Below are positions 32,623 through 41,647 of a stretch of 64,000 nucleotides of DNA, in pieces. The stretch is from Saccharospirillum sp. MSK14-1. Lineage in GTDB: Bacteria; Pseudomonadota; Gammaproteobacteria; Pseudomonadales; Natronospirillaceae. How positions within the stretch are numbered: position 1 is the first letter of the stretch; each line of letters begins with the position of its first letter. Under the pieces are notes generated by a model. That model was not told the DNA's origin. It saw only the letters and a list, made by a program, of their open reading frames with translations, and did not search any database. The stretch is from the NCBI RefSeq assembly GCF_003054965.1, contig NZ_MIES01000006.1:168657-232656 (forward strand), read 5' to 3'. The position numbers were made by a program, and so were the translations under genes.

Positions 32623-32892
32623 ATGGAACCCAAGAACACGCCCAACGGAGGCAACGACAACCACAGTCAACAACCGGCTGATCCGGTTCAGACAGCGATC
32701 AACACCGGGCAAAACACAGCCACCAGCGCAGAGCAACCGGAAAAGCGTGGCAATGCCGCCAGCCGTTTTGCCAGCGAGATGGCCGATGCGGCCAAGAGCG
32801 AAGTCAGCCGCAGCATCAACCGTCAGGTCAACAGTACCAAGCGCGGCATTAAGCGACAGATCACGTCGTTTATCCGTGGTCTGTTTCGCTAA
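32623..32892 (+). CDS. Small hydrophilic protein with basic C-terminus, unknown function
   Basis: 89 residues, starting at the ATG at 32623, which has GAGGAG six bases upstream; a longer open frame overlapping the previous gene lacks this. The first half is Gln/Asn/Thr-rich and probably disordered; the second half is a likely amphipathic helix ending with many Arg and Lys residues (KRGIKRQITSFIRGLFR). No family recognised. It lies 58 bases after the 509-residue gene, probably in one operon, and a hairpin follows its stop. Confidence 0.7.
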   Translation: MEPKNTPNGGNDNHSQQPADPVQTAINTGQNTATSAEQPEKRGNAASRFASEMADAAKSEVSRSINRQVNSTKRGIKRQITSFIRGLFR

Positions 32893-32895
32893 GCG

Positions 32896-32931
32896 GACAG
32901 TCGGGATAAGGCCTGCGTTATCCCGACTGTC
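32896..32931 (+). terminator. Perfect 14-bp hairpin after small protein gene
   Basis: GACAGTCGGGATAA / TTATCCCGACTGTC with an 8-base loop, starting 4 bases past the stop at 32892. A long perfect stem but no T-tract; probable terminator or 3' stabiliser. Confidence 0.6.
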
Positions 32932-33036
32932 TCCCCACCCAAAGCCCCCTTAAACCCGTACCTTTCCGGTCTTTTCTGTGCTGCTGAGTCACTCACACGT
33001 CCGACGGGAATGATCGATATCGCACTAAACGAAAAA

Positions 33037-33067
33037 TAACGAATATTTATTTACTAATAACGAACAT
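33037..33067 (+). promoter_or_regulatory. Candidate GlpR-like operator repeats
   Basis: TAACGAATAT (33037-33046) and TAACGAACAT (33058-33067) are direct repeats spaced exactly 21 bases, two helical turns. The TAACGAACAT word resembles the half-site of the E. coli glycerol regulon repressor GlpR. They lie 45-75 bases before the glpD-type start. Confidence 0.55.
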
Positions 33068-33111
33068 CAGCGCTACTATGCCATCACTCTCTTTTGATGA
33101 CAGGAGCGCCC

Positions 33112-34656
33112 ATGCATCGCCCACTCCAAGCGGACCAACCCTGGGACCGCCAGGCACAGCGGCAGGCCATGATCGACGCCGACCTCGATGTACTGATCAT
33201 CGGTGGCGGCGCCAGCGGGGCGGGGGTGTTGCTGGATGCCCAAAGTCGCGGCCTGAAAGCCGCCCTGATTGAGCGTCAGGACTTCATGGCCGGTACATCC
33301 AGTCGCTCCACCAAGCTGATTCACGGTGGCGTGCGGTATCTGGAACAGGCCTTCAAAACGCTCGACATCGGCAAATATCAGCTGGTTCGTGAAGCGCTGG
33401 CCGAGCGTAAGCGCATGCTTGCCATGGCGCCACATCTGGCCTGGCCGCTGACCCTGATCACCCCGGTAACATCCTGGATTGGATTGCCCTACTACCGCAC
33501 AGGTCTTGGGCTTTACGATCTGCTCGCCGGTTCACAACGACTCGGTCGCTCACGCATCGAAAGCAAAAACGAACTGAAACGCGCCTGCCCGGCCATTGAC
33601 GCGAGCTCACTCAAAGGCGGCGTCAGTTACCAGGATGGTCAGTTTGATGATGCCCGGTTTGGCATCGCCATGATCCGCACAGCCCTCGAGCAAGGCGGTC
33701 TGGCACTGAATTACTGCGCTGTCGACGACCTGATTCTGGACGATAACCGCGTCACCGGTGCCCGCTGCCGCGACCAGCTCAGTGGTGATGACTTCGAACT
33801 GCGCGCACGCGCGGTGGTGAACTGCACCGGCCCCTGGACCGACCAATTGCGTCAAATGGTCAACCCCGATGCCAAACCCATGATGACGGTCTCCAGCGGC
33901 ATTCACCTGTTAATCGACCGTGAACTGCTGCCTGATGGACGCGGCATTCTGATTCCCGAAACCGAAGATGGCCGGGTGCTGTTTCTGCTGCCTTGGCTGG
34001 GTAAGACCCTGGTTGGCACCACCGATGATCCGGCCGAACTCAGTGATCGTCCACAAGCCAGCCAGGCCGAAATCGATTACCTGCTGCGCCACCTCAATGG
34101 CTTGCTGAATGACACCATCAGCGAATCCGATATCAGTGCGACCTTCTCTGGCCTGCGTCCGCTGGTCAGTGATCCGGACGCGGCCGGCACCTCTGGCTTG
34201 TCGCGCGATCACGTCATTGTGACCGAGCAAGGACTGACCAGCTTGACCGGTGGCAAGTGGACCACCTGGCGCCGCATGGCAGAAGACTGCATGGATGCCG
34301 TCGTGAAAGAAAGCGGCCTGAATGCTGGCCCATGCCGCACCCAATCGCTGCACTTAGCCGGCGCCAATGGCGACCGAGCCGCCACCGAGCAGGCGTTAAA
34401 AGAACTGCCCGCCGACATCGCCGATCACCTTTGGCAGGCTTACGGTGATCGCGCAGCTGCCGTGCTTGCACAGGGTTCTGCGCAACGCCTGCTGGACGAT
34501 GCGCCCTACATTGACGCCGAACTCAGCTGGGCTTTGGACTATGAAGGCGCCTGCCGCGCTGAGGACGTGCTGAATCGACGGCTGCGTGTCGGCATGCTGA
34601 ACCAGCGCCAGGCCGACGCCATTGGCGAACTGCTGGCCAACCGGCTGGCTGGTTAA
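33112..34656 (+). CDS. glpD: Aerobic glycerol-3-phosphate dehydrogenase
   Basis: FAD-dependent, membrane-associated enzyme oxidising sn-glycerol-3-phosphate to DHAP and feeding the quinone pool. The 514 residues (ATG at 33112 after AGGAG) have the FAD motif VLIIGGGASGAG at about 28-39, TSSRSTKLIHGGVRYLEQ near 63-80 and GGKWTTWR toward the C-terminus, with a length near E. coli GlpD (501). GlpR-like repeats upstream support the glycerol role. No glycerol kinase or facilitator gene is adjacent. It is a distant paralogue of the GlpD/EryB-like protein at 18434-20170. Confidence 0.9.
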   Translation: MHRPLQADQPWDRQAQRQAMIDADLDVLIIGGGASGAGVLLDAQSRGLKAALIERQDFMAGTSSRSTKLIHGGVRYLEQAFKTLDIGKYQLVREALAERKRMLAMAPHLAWPLTLITPVTSWIGLPYYRTGLGLYDLLAGSQRLGRSRIESKNELKRACPAIDASSLKGGVSYQDGQFDDARFGIAMIRTALEQGGLALNYCAVDDLILDDNRVTGARCRDQLSGDDFELRARAVVNCTGPWTDQLRQMVNPDAKPMMTVSSGIHLLIDRELLPDGRGILIPETEDGRVLFLLPWLGKTLVGTTDDPAELSDRPQASQAEIDYLLRHLNGLLNDTISESDISATFSGLRPLVSDPDAAGTSGLSRDHVIVTEQGLTSLTGGKWTTWRRMAEDCMDAVVKESGLNAGPCRTQSLHLAGANGDRAATEQALKELPADIADHLWQAYGDRAAAVLAQGSAQRLLDDAPYIDAELSWALDYEGACRAEDVLNRRLRVGMLNQRQADAIGELLANRLAG

Positions 34657-34721
34657 GCCTGCGCTTCGCTTCCCAGGCGCGACTGGTTACCATAGGCCAC
34701 TCATCGTGATGACCGAGTGCC

Positions 34722-35198
34722 ATGACTGACCAAAAACAGGCAATCCTGGATAAAGCCAGTGCACACTGCCAACAACTGGGCGAACGTTTGACGCCGAAGC
34801 GCGAGCGACTGCTCGACCTTTTACTGGCGGCAGACGGGCCCAAATCGGCTTACGACCTGATCAGCGATCATCAGGCCGCTTATGGCGAAGCCCCGGCCGC
34901 CATGTCGGTGTACCGGATGTTGAACTTCCTGGTCGATGCGGGCCTGGCACACAAGCTGGCCACCACCAACCAGTTCCTCGCCTGTTCGCACATCAGCTGT
35001 GAGCACGACCACGAAATCCCCCAATTCCTGATTTGCGATCAATGCCAGGCGGTCGAAGAAGTGGGTATGCAGCGCGCCCTGATGACCGAACTCAAAGCCA
35101 GTGCCAGCCAGGTTGGCTTCCAAATGGGCAGCCAGCAGCTGGAAGTGCATGGGCTCTGCGCACGCTGTGCACAAGCCGCTTCAGTTGCCGATTCCTAA
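34722..35198 (+). CDS. zur: Fur-family zinc uptake regulator (Zur-like)
   Basis: 158-residue metalloregulator. An N-terminal winged helix (about 20-80; LTPKRERLLDLLL, APAAMSVYRMLNFLVDAGLAHKL) is followed by a dimerisation domain with CxxC pairs Cys105/Cys108 (CDQC) and Cys146/Cys149 (CARC), the structural zinc site, and a His/Cys-rich ACSHISCEHDHE segment suited to the regulatory zinc. This pattern fits Zur better than Fur. Zur represses zinc importers when zinc is plentiful. No znuABC genes are in the window. It stands alone after the glpD-type gene. Confidence 0.85.
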   Translation: MTDQKQAILDKASAHCQQLGERLTPKRERLLDLLLAADGPKSAYDLISDHQAAYGEAPAAMSVYRMLNFLVDAGLAHKLATTNQFLACSHISCEHDHEIPQFLICDQCQAVEEVGMQRALMTELKASASQVGFQMGSQQLEVHGLCARCAQAASVADS

Positions 35199-35311
35199 CC
35201 ACCAATCGCAGCCAATTCACCGCTTTTAGCGACAATTTCACGATAGCGGACAGATATGCGCCTATGAGAACGGTTTCAGAATTGCAAACGACCGGCTTTT
35301 GACTATCTTAG

Positions 35312-35327
35312 TGGCACGGTACTCGCT
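35312..35327 (+). promoter_or_regulatory. Candidate sigma54 promoter
   Basis: TGGCACG-GTAC-TCGCT matches the -24/-12 consensus TGGCACG-N4-TTGCW with one mismatch; the invariant GG and GC doublets have the required spacing. It lies 38-53 bases before the orphan receiver start at 35365. Confidence 0.55.
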
Positions 35328-35364
35328 GGAGGTGGTTCCAGCGCGGCGAACAGGAGTGACGCTG

Positions 35365-35862
35365 ATGACGCCCGTGGATTGGCTGGCCGACGAAAATGAA
35401 GAAGACACCTCGCCAGCCTCCGAGAGTTGGCAAGTTCTTGTCGTCGATGACGAACCCGAAGTGCATGCTGTCACTCGACTGGCATTACGCCGTTTTCGCT
35501 TTGAAGATAAGCCGCTCACTGTTCACACCGCTGCCAGCGCCGAAGAAGCGCTCGATATTGTGCGCCAGCTCGGTGACGACCTGGCCATGGCGTTAATTGA
35601 TGTGGTGATGGAATCCGAACATGCGGGTCTGGATTTGGTGAAAGCCATCCGCGAGGAAGTCGGCAATCATCTGATCCGTCTGATTCTGCGCACCGGCCAA
35701 CCGGGTTATGCGCCAGAAAGCGAAGTGGTCCGCGATTACGACATCAACGACTACAAAGAAAAAACCGAACTGACCGCGCAAAAATTCCAAACATTGATGT
35801 ATGGCGGTTTGCGCAACTATCGCGATCTCAAACAGATGCGCGCGTCCGCCACTCAGCACTGA
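35365..35862 (+). CDS. Orphan response-regulator receiver domain protein
   Basis: 165-residue single-domain receiver (about residues 22-150). The acidic pocket is VVDDE at 27-30, the phosphoacceptor is Asp79 (MALIDVVM), the conserved Thr is Thr110 (LRTGQ) and the Lys is Lys131 or Lys133 (NDYKEK). ATG at 35365 follows AGGAG. The sequence LRTGQPGYAPESEVVRDYDINDYKEKTELT resembles receivers that normally precede a DUF3369 domain in much longer proteins, so this looks like a stand-alone or shortened form. No histidine kinase is adjacent. A sigma54-like promoter lies upstream. Confidence 0.85.
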   Translation: MTPVDWLADENEEDTSPASESWQVLVVDDEPEVHAVTRLALRRFRFEDKPLTVHTAASAEEALDIVRQLGDDLAMALIDVVMESEHAGLDLVKAIREEVGNHLIRLILRTGQPGYAPESEVVRDYDINDYKEKTELTAQKFQTLMYGGLRNYRDLKQMRASATQH

Positions 35863-35876
35863 GCTTTCTCTGACGC

Positions 35877-36911
35877 CTAAAAATTCTCTGGATGCTTGGC
35901 TTTCTCAATCGCCGCATCGCGCTCAATCACACCACTTTGCAGCAATTGCGTCAGGCTTTGATCCAGCGTCTGCATACCTTGCTGTGATCCGGTCTGAATG
36001 GCGGAGTACATCTGCGCCACCTTATCTTCACGAATCAAGTTCCGAATGGCGGGCGTACCAATCATGATTTCATGCGCCGCCACCCGGCCACCGCCCACTT
36101 TCTTCAATAAGGTCTGAGAGACCACCGCCTGCAACGACTCCGACAGCATTGACCGCACCATCGCCTTTTCTTCGCCGGGAAACACATCCACCACCCGGTC
36201 GATGCTCTTGGCCGCCGAAGTGGTGTGCAAGGTGGCGAACACTAAATGGCCGGTTTCGGCCGCCGTCAGCGCTAAGCGAATGGTTTCTAAATCGCGCAGC
36301 TCACCGACCAGAATAATGTCAGGATCTTCACGCAACGCCGAACGCAATGCATCGGAAAAGCTGTGGGTATCGCGGTGCACTTCGCGCTGGTTCACCAGGC
36401 ATTTTTTGGCTTCGTGAACAAACTCGATGGGATCTTCAATGGTCAGAATGTGATCGTGTTTGTGCTCGTTGATGTAATCGAGCAACGCTGCCAGTGTGGT
36501 GGACTTCCCCGAACCGGTCGGCCCGGTGACCAGCACCAGGCCACGCGGCACCTTGGCAATGCTTTCAAATACCGGCCCCAAACCCAGCTCGGCCATGCTT
36601 AAAACCCGAGACGGAATGGTCCGAAACACTGCGCCACAGCCGCGGTTCTGATTAAACGCATTGACCCGAAAACGCGCCACGCCCGGCACTTCAAACGAAA
36701 AATCAGTTTCCAGTCGCTGCTCAAACTCTGCCCGCTGCTGCTCTTTCATAATGCTGTGCACCAGCGCCTGAACTTCAGCATTCGACAACGCAGGTCCATT
36801 CACCCGACGCATTTCCCCATCCACCCGAATCATCGGTGGCAGGCCCGCCGACAAGTGCAGGTCGGATGCATTCTGTTGGGCGCTGAAGGCCAGAAGTTCA
36901 GTCATATCCAT
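35877..36911 (-). CDS. pilT: Type IV pilus retraction ATPase PilT
   Basis: Hexameric cytoplasmic ATPase that depolymerises type IV pili for twitching motility. Start taken at ATG 36911 (MDMTELLAFSAQQNASDLH), giving 344 residues, the length of Pseudomonas PilT. Walker A GPTGSGKST, the Asp-box region LTIEDPIEFVHE, Walker B IILVGELRD, His-box ATLHTTSA and the AIRNLIRE motif needed for retraction are all intact. A pilU gene usually follows pilT; here the next gene downstream is a convergent orphan receiver. It diverges from yggS. Confidence 0.97.
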   Translation of the reverse strand: MDMTELLAFSAQQNASDLHLSAGLPPMIRVDGEMRRVNGPALSNAEVQALVHSIMKEQQRAEFEQRLETDFSFEVPGVARFRVNAFNQNRGCGAVFRTIPSRVLSMAELGLGPVFESIAKVPRGLVLVTGPTGSGKSTTLAALLDYINEHKHDHILTIEDPIEFVHEAKKCLVNQREVHRDTHSFSDALRSALREDPDIILVGELRDLETIRLALTAAETGHLVFATLHTTSAAKSIDRVVDVFPGEEKAMVRSMLSESLQAVVSQTLLKKVGGGRVAAHEIMIGTPAIRNLIREDKVAQMYSAIQTGSQQGMQTLDQSLTQLLQSGVIERDAAIEKAKHPENF

Positions 36912-37099
36912 GGGCGTATTGGCTTCCTTCAAAAGTAACGGATGGACCAAGAGATCATACTCAGGCGAGTCGAAAACCGGTATGCTGTTGCGCTTTGCAA
37001 GGCCGGTGGCAAGCGCTGCCAGCCCTAACGGATAACGACGCCAGTGTAACCGAAGAACGATGTTTTGCGAGCACCGTTCCTGCTTGTCGGAGTGCGACC

Positions 37100-37804
37100 T
37101 TGAGCCCTGAGCAAAGCCCGTTGAACGACCGTTTGGCCAACGTCAACAAACGCATTCAGGCCGCCTGTGACCGGGTCGGCCGATCACCGGACGACGTTAC
37201 CTTGGTGGCGGTCAGCAAAACCTGGCCGTTGACCGACCTGCAAGCTGCGGTCGCCGCCGGTGTGACCGACCTGGGCGAAAACTACGTTCAGGAAGCGGTC
37301 GACAAAGTGCAGCAATGGCAAGGTCCGGCGCCGGTCTGGCATTTTATTGGCCCGTTGCAGTCAAACAAAACACGGCCGGTGGCGGAGCACTTTGATTGGG
37401 TACACAGCATCGACCGCCTGAAAATCGCTCAGCGTCTTGCCGACCAGCGCCCGGACCATTTGCCACCGCTGAATGTCTGCATTCAGATCAACATCAGCCA
37501 GGATCCTGCCAAAGCGGGCATCGCTGCCGAAGCGCTGCCGAGCTTTGCCGACCAGATCCGCGCACTGCCTCGGCTGCGTCTGGGTGGCATCATGGCCATC
37601 ACCGCGGCGGATCTGAACGAGAGCGAGCTGCGCCGCCAATTCAAAGAATTGAAAAGCCTCAGCGATACCCTTATTCAACAGCATCCCGATGCGACCGTTT
37701 TGTCCATGGGTATGAGCGCTGATTTCGAGGTCGCCATCGAGTGTGGCGCCACGCATGTCCGGGTCGGCAGCGCGATTTTTGGCCAACGCCACTATGCTGA
37801 GTAA
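37100..37804 (+). CDS. yggS: YggS/PLPBP pyridoxal-phosphate homeostasis protein
   Basis: PLP-binding protein controlling vitamin B6 and amino-acid pools, without known catalysis. The start is best read as TTG at 37100 with GGAG seven bases upstream, giving 234 residues, equal to E. coli YggS; an upstream ATG extension lacks conservation. The PLP lysine is Lys40 (VAVSKTWP). LGENYVQEA, WHFIGPLQSNK, LSMGMSADFE and VRVGSAIFG are family motifs. It begins the conserved order yggS-proC-yggT. Confidence 0.93.
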   Translation: MSPEQSPLNDRLANVNKRIQAACDRVGRSPDDVTLVAVSKTWPLTDLQAAVAAGVTDLGENYVQEAVDKVQQWQGPAPVWHFIGPLQSNKTRPVAEHFDWVHSIDRLKIAQRLADQRPDHLPPLNVCIQINISQDPAKAGIAAEALPSFADQIRALPRLRLGGIMAITAADLNESELRRQFKELKSLSDTLIQQHPDATVLSMGMSADFEVAIECGATHVRVGSAIFGQRHYAE

Positions 37805-37878
37805 CAGCCACGATCACTAAGGCGCTGGATCGATCATCAATCCGCGTCACGGCCGCAAACACAATGAAGGAGACCAGA

Positions 37879-38700
37879 ATGCAATCAGCCACCATCGGCT
37901 TTCTCGGTGCAGGCAATATGGCAGGCGCCATCATTAACGGCATGCTCGCCAGCGGTTTTGCCGCCGAACGCATTCAGATTTGCGACCGCAACGAACCCAA
38001 GCGCGCCGATTTTGAACGCAAAGGTCTCATCGCCACCGCCGACCCGGCCGAGCTGGTCGCCGCGTGCGACATCCTCGTGCTGGCAGTCAAGCCACAGGCA
38101 TTGAAAGCCGTTATTGAGCCGTTAGCTTCAGCGTTTCAGGCGCGTCGTCCGTTAGTCGTCAGCGTTGCGGCTGGCGTGACCGAACACAGCATCAATCGCT
38201 GGCTGGGCGGAGATTTCGCCATCGTGCGCACCATGCCCAATACACCGTCACTGGTGATGACCGGTGCCACCGGTCTGTTCGCCAATGATCGAGTCAGCGC
38301 CGATGAACGTACTGCCGTGCAACACATTTTCGATGGTATTGGCGCGACACTATGGGTCGATAACGAAGACGAATTACACGCCGTGACCGCCACCAGTGGC
38401 AGCGCTCCGGCTTACTTTTTCCGCTTTATGGAAGCCATGCAAAAAGCCGCCGAACACCAAGGTCTGGACGCCGACAGCGCCCGCGCACTGATCGTTCAGA
38501 CCGCCTTGGGAGCCGCCAAGCTGGTGCAGGAAACCGGTGAAATGCCTGCCGAACTGCGCCGTAAAGTGTGCTCACCCAATGGCACCACCGAACGCGCCAT
38601 CCGCAGTTTTGAGGCTGACGACCTTGATGCGATGGTGGAGCGAGCCATGCAAGCTTGTCGTGTGCGCTCAATCGAATTATCCGAAGAACTGGCAGACTGA
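37879..38700 (+). CDS. proC: Pyrroline-5-carboxylate reductase
   Basis: Last step of proline synthesis: reduces pyrroline-5-carboxylate with NAD(P)H. 273 residues from the ATG at 37879 (AGGAG seven bases upstream; an in-frame ATG five codons earlier overlaps the ribosome site). N-terminal Rossmann motif IGFLGAGNMAGAII and the C-terminal P5CR signature region (LIVQTALGAAKLVQETGE ... CSPNGTTERAI) are intact. Length is normal. Confidence 0.96.
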   Translation: MQSATIGFLGAGNMAGAIINGMLASGFAAERIQICDRNEPKRADFERKGLIATADPAELVAACDILVLAVKPQALKAVIEPLASAFQARRPLVVSVAAGVTEHSINRWLGGDFAIVRTMPNTPSLVMTGATGLFANDRVSADERTAVQHIFDGIGATLWVDNEDELHAVTATSGSAPAYFFRFMEAMQKAAEHQGLDADSARALIVQTALGAAKLVQETGEMPAELRRKVCSPNGTTERAIRSFEADDLDAMVERAMQACRVRSIELSEELAD

Positions 38701-38743
38701 GCCTTACTCGTTGCCAACGACCGAATAAAAGGAGCCCGACACC

Positions 38744-39367
38744 GTGCTATCCGAAATCGCTGTGCTGATTCTGAAGACCGCCTTCAGTATTGTTTTAATT
38801 GCCCTGATCGCCCGCTTTCTGGCGCAAGTCGCCCGCGCCAATACCTACAATCCGCTGGCGCAGACCGTACTGAAGATCACCAACCCCTTTTTGCTGCCAG
38901 TGCGCCGTATCATTCCCGGTTTTGCCGGTCTCGATATCGCCGCCCTGGTGTGTGTCTGGCTGGGTCAGCTGGCGCTGGCGATGCTGATTATTCTGGTCAA
39001 TGGCAATAACCCGGTACCGCACATCACCTCAATGGCTGTGCTTGCTCTGTTAGCCTTAGCCGGCCTACTGATGACGGTTCTGCAATGGAGCATGATCATC
39101 GTGGCCATTGGCAGCTGGATCAGCATGGGCCAGCAGAATCCAATGCTCAGTTTCTTGCAGGAACTGGTGGAGCCTTTTGTCGGCCCGTTCCGTCGTTTGA
39201 ACCTGCAGATCGGCATGCTCGATTTGTCGTACATCATCGCCTTCCTGGTGTTGATCGTTCTGCGTGACTTTATTCTCGGCCGCTTAATCCTTCAGATGAC
39301 GGGTATTCTCAGCAAAGATGGCATCGCTTATGCCACCGGCGGTTTCATGCCAGTGATTGGCCTGTAA
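38744..39367 (+). CDS. yggT: YggT-family membrane protein
   Basis: Integral membrane protein of 207 residues with two YggT repeats, each ending in a conserved FxxPxR motif (PFLLPVRRIIPG at about 47-58; PFVGPFRRLNLQ near 146). Start is GTG at 38744 with AGGAG nine bases upstream. The function is not well defined; genetic neighbourhoods link it to osmotic and envelope stress. Gene order proC-yggT is conserved. Confidence 0.9.
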   Translation: MLSEIAVLILKTAFSIVLIALIARFLAQVARANTYNPLAQTVLKITNPFLLPVRRIIPGFAGLDIAALVCVWLGQLALAMLIILVNGNNPVPHITSMAVLALLALAGLLMTVLQWSMIIVAIGSWISMGQQNPMLSFLQELVEPFVGPFRRLNLQIGMLDLSYIIAFLVLIVLRDFILGRLILQMTGILSKDGIAYATGGFMPVIGL

Positions 39368-39447
39368 ATCATCACGACATGCCCGTGCGCCGACCGCGCC
39401 GATTGATTGAATAACGGGCTCGAATGAGCCCAACAGGACATCGCTTC

Positions 39448-40599
39448 ATGCCCACAGAAATACCGGCCGACAGTGTCGGCCTGGTCGAACCCCAGACCGC
39501 CTTTTTTGACGAACCGTTGCCGCTGCGCTCCGGTCGTTCTTTGGCGTCTTACCAACTGGTTTATGAAACCTACGGCACGCTCAATGCGGAACGTTCCAAT
39601 GCCATTCTGATCTGCCATGCGCTGTCGGGTCATCACCATGCCGCCGGTTTTCACAGTCGGGACGACCGCAAACCCGGCTGGTGGGATGCGTGCATCGGGC
39701 CGGGCAAAGCCATCGATACCAATCGTTATTTTGTGGTGTCGCTGAATAACCTGGGCGGTTGCCACGGCTCAACCGGCCCCACGGATATTGACCCGGAAAC
39801 CGGTCGCCGTTACGGCCCGGACTTTCCGATTATGGCAGTGCGCGATTGGGTAAAAAGTCAGGCGCGTTTGGCCGACCGTCTGGGCATTCAGCAATGGCTG
39901 GCGGTCATCGGCGGCAGCCTGGGTGGCATGCAGGCGATGCGTTGGTCCATCGACTACCCCGAACGGATGCGCGGCTGTGCGGTCATTGCTTCGGCACCCA
40001 AATTATCGGCGCAGAACATTGCCTTTAATGAAGTAGCGCGTCAGGCCATTACCAGCGATCCGGATTTCCACGACGGTCATTATTACCAGCACGATACCTC
40101 ACCGCGACGCGGACTGATGCTGGCACGGATGCTCGGTCATATTACTTATTTGTCAGAAAGCGGCATGCGTGAAAAATTCGGCCGCGAATTGCGCCAGGGG
40201 AAATTGCATTTCAGCTACGACGTCGATTTCGAAGTTGAATCCTATCTGCGTTATCAAGGCGAGAATTTTTCCGACAATTTCGATGCCAATACCTATTTGC
40301 TGATGACCAAGGCGCTCGATTATTACGATCCGGCGGGTGACCACGATGGCGATCTGGCGCGCTGTCTGTCACAAAGCCAGTGTCGCTTTTTGGTTACCTC
40401 CTTCAGCAGCGACTGGCGCTTCACACCCGCGCGCAGCGAAGAAATTGTGCGTGCCTTGGTGCGCGCGAAAAAGCCCGTCAGTTATCTGGAAATCGAAGCC
40501 GACCAGGGCCACGATTCGTTTCTGTTCCCGATCCCCGAATACGTGAAATTGCTGAGCGGTTTTCTGGCCTCACTGAGTACCGAAGGAGCGCCGGCATGA
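39448..40599 (+). CDS. metX: Homoserine O-acyltransferase MetX
   Basis: Acylates homoserine in methionine synthesis; related MetX proteins next to metW in Pseudomonas act as succinyltransferases. From the ATG at 39448 ([16 protein letters not shown]) it is 383 residues. Alpha/beta-hydrolase nucleophile Ser157 in GGSLGGMQA; the His of the triad is in [10 protein letters not shown] near the C-terminus. [13 protein letters not shown] and [13 protein letters not shown] are family hallmarks. The stop overlaps the metW start (ATGA). Another ATG at 39424 is possible but less conserved. Confidence 0.95.
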   Translation: MPTEIPADSVGLVEPQTAFFDEPLPLRSGRSLASYQLVYETYGTLNAERSNAILICHALSGHHHAAGFHSRDDRKPGWWDACIGPGKAIDTNRYFVVSLNNLGGCHGSTGPTDIDPETGRRYGPDFPIMAVRDWVKSQARLADRLGIQQWLAVIGGSLGGMQAMRWSIDYPERMRGCAVIASAPKLSAQNIAFNEVARQAITSDPDFHDGHYYQHDTSPRRGLMLARMLGHITYLSESGMREKFGRELRQGKLHFSYDVDFEVESYLRYQGENFSDNFDANTYLLMTKALDYYDPAGDHDGDLARCLSQSQCRFLVTSFSSDWRFTPARSEEIVRALVRAKKPVSYLEIEADQGHDSFLFPIPEYVKLLSGFLASLSTEGAPA

Positions 40600-41198
40600 G
40601 TCAAATAGAACGGCCCGATTTTGATTTTATCGAACCCTGGATCGAACCCAACAGCCGGGTGCTCGATCTGGGTTGTGGTGATGGCGGTTTGCTGGCGATG
40701 CTGCGTGACAATAAAAATGTGCGCGGTTACGGCCTGGAAATCGATACCGATAACATTGTCGAATGCGTCGCGCGTGGCGTCGATGTCATTCATCAGGACC
40801 TTGATGCGGGCCTCGACAATTTCGACGACCAGAGTTTCGATACCGTCATCATGACGCAGTCGTTGCAACAAACGACCGCCCCCGATCGCATCGTCGAAGA
40901 GATGCTGCGCATTGGCCGCCAGGCGGTGGTGACCTTTCCGAACTTTGGTCATTGGACAACGCGGGCGTATCTGGGTTTTCGCGGCCGTATGCCGGTGTCG
41001 GAATCCTTGCCTTACGCCTGGTACGAAACACCCAACATTCACTTCTTTACCTTTCGCGATTTCGAAGTGCTGTGCCGTGAACGCGGCATAAAAATTCGCA
41101 CCCGAGCGGTGGTGGATCGCAATCACCAGGCCAACTGGAAAATGCGTATGCTGCCAAACTTGCTCGGTGAAATTGCGCTCTACCACATCAGCCGGTGA
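40596..41198 (+). CDS. metW: Methionine biosynthesis protein MetW
   Basis: 200-residue methyltransferase-fold protein that works with MetX in methionine synthesis in Pseudomonas relatives. The SAM motif [15 protein letters not shown] lies at about 22-36; [20 protein letters not shown] and [15 protein letters not shown] are characteristic of MetW. The ATG at 40596 overlaps the metX stop, so the pair is co-translated. A longer open frame extends upstream inside metX but has no support. Confidence 0.94.
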   Translation: MSQIERPDFDFIEPWIEPNSRVLDLGCGDGGLLAMLRDNKNVRGYGLEIDTDNIVECVARGVDVIHQDLDAGLDNFDDQSFDTVIMTQSLQQTTAPDRIVEEMLRIGRQAVVTFPNFGHWTTRAYLGFRGRMPVSESLPYAWYETPNIHFFTFRDFEVLCRERGIKIRTRAVVDRNHQANWKMRMLPNLLGEIALYHISR

Positions 41199-41203
41199 TC
41201 ACT

Positions 41204-41647
41204 ATGATTCGCTCACTTTTTTTCACTGCCCTGCTCAGCCTGCTCGCGGTCACGGCTGCGGCGGAGCAAAAAGTTGTCTTCAATGGCGACTACGAACTGC
41301 ATTACATCGTCTTCAATTCAACGATGCTGCAGCCGGAGATCGCACGCCAATACAACCTGCCTCGCGCCGGTCGCAGCGCCATCGTTAACCTGTCGGTCTT
41401 ACAGCAGCAGGACGACGGTGTGGCTTTGCCGGTCGAAGCGACGGTCAGCCTGAACGTGCGCGACCTGCTCGGCCAGCAACGCACCATTGAGCTGGATGTG
41501 GTGCGTGAGCAAAACGCCATCTATCACCTGGGCATTGTGCGCTTGCTCGACCGTGAAATGCTCTGGTTCGACATCACTGTCGAAATACCGGGCGAGCGCG
41601 ACTACGAATTCAGCTTCAGCAAAGAAATGTGGGAGGAAGACGCATGA
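41204..41647 (+). CDS. DUF4426 periplasmic protein
   Basis: 147-residue exported protein of unknown function. The Sec signal MIRSLFFTALLSLLAVTAAA is followed by a beta-rich domain with the YELHYIVFNSTMLQPEIARQ start expected for DUF4426. Start is ATG at 41204, or a GTG at 41195 overlapping the metW stop; the ATG gives the cleaner signal peptide. It sits between metW and rdgB, as in Pseudomonas, and its stop overlaps the rdgB start. Confidence 0.85.
   Translation: MIRSLFFTALLSLLAVTAAAEQKVVFNGDYELHYIVFNSTMLQPEIARQYNLPRAGRSAIVNLSVLQQQDDGVALPVEATVSLNVRDLLGQQRTIELDVVREQNAIYHLGIVRLLDREMLWFDITVEIPGERDYEFSFSKEMWEEDA

Noticed and set aside
36912..36950. Longer PilT N-terminus (13 extra residues)
   Set aside because: Start at 36911 gives exactly the 344-residue Pseudomonas-type PilT beginning MD-TELLAFSA; the extension has no counterpart I know.
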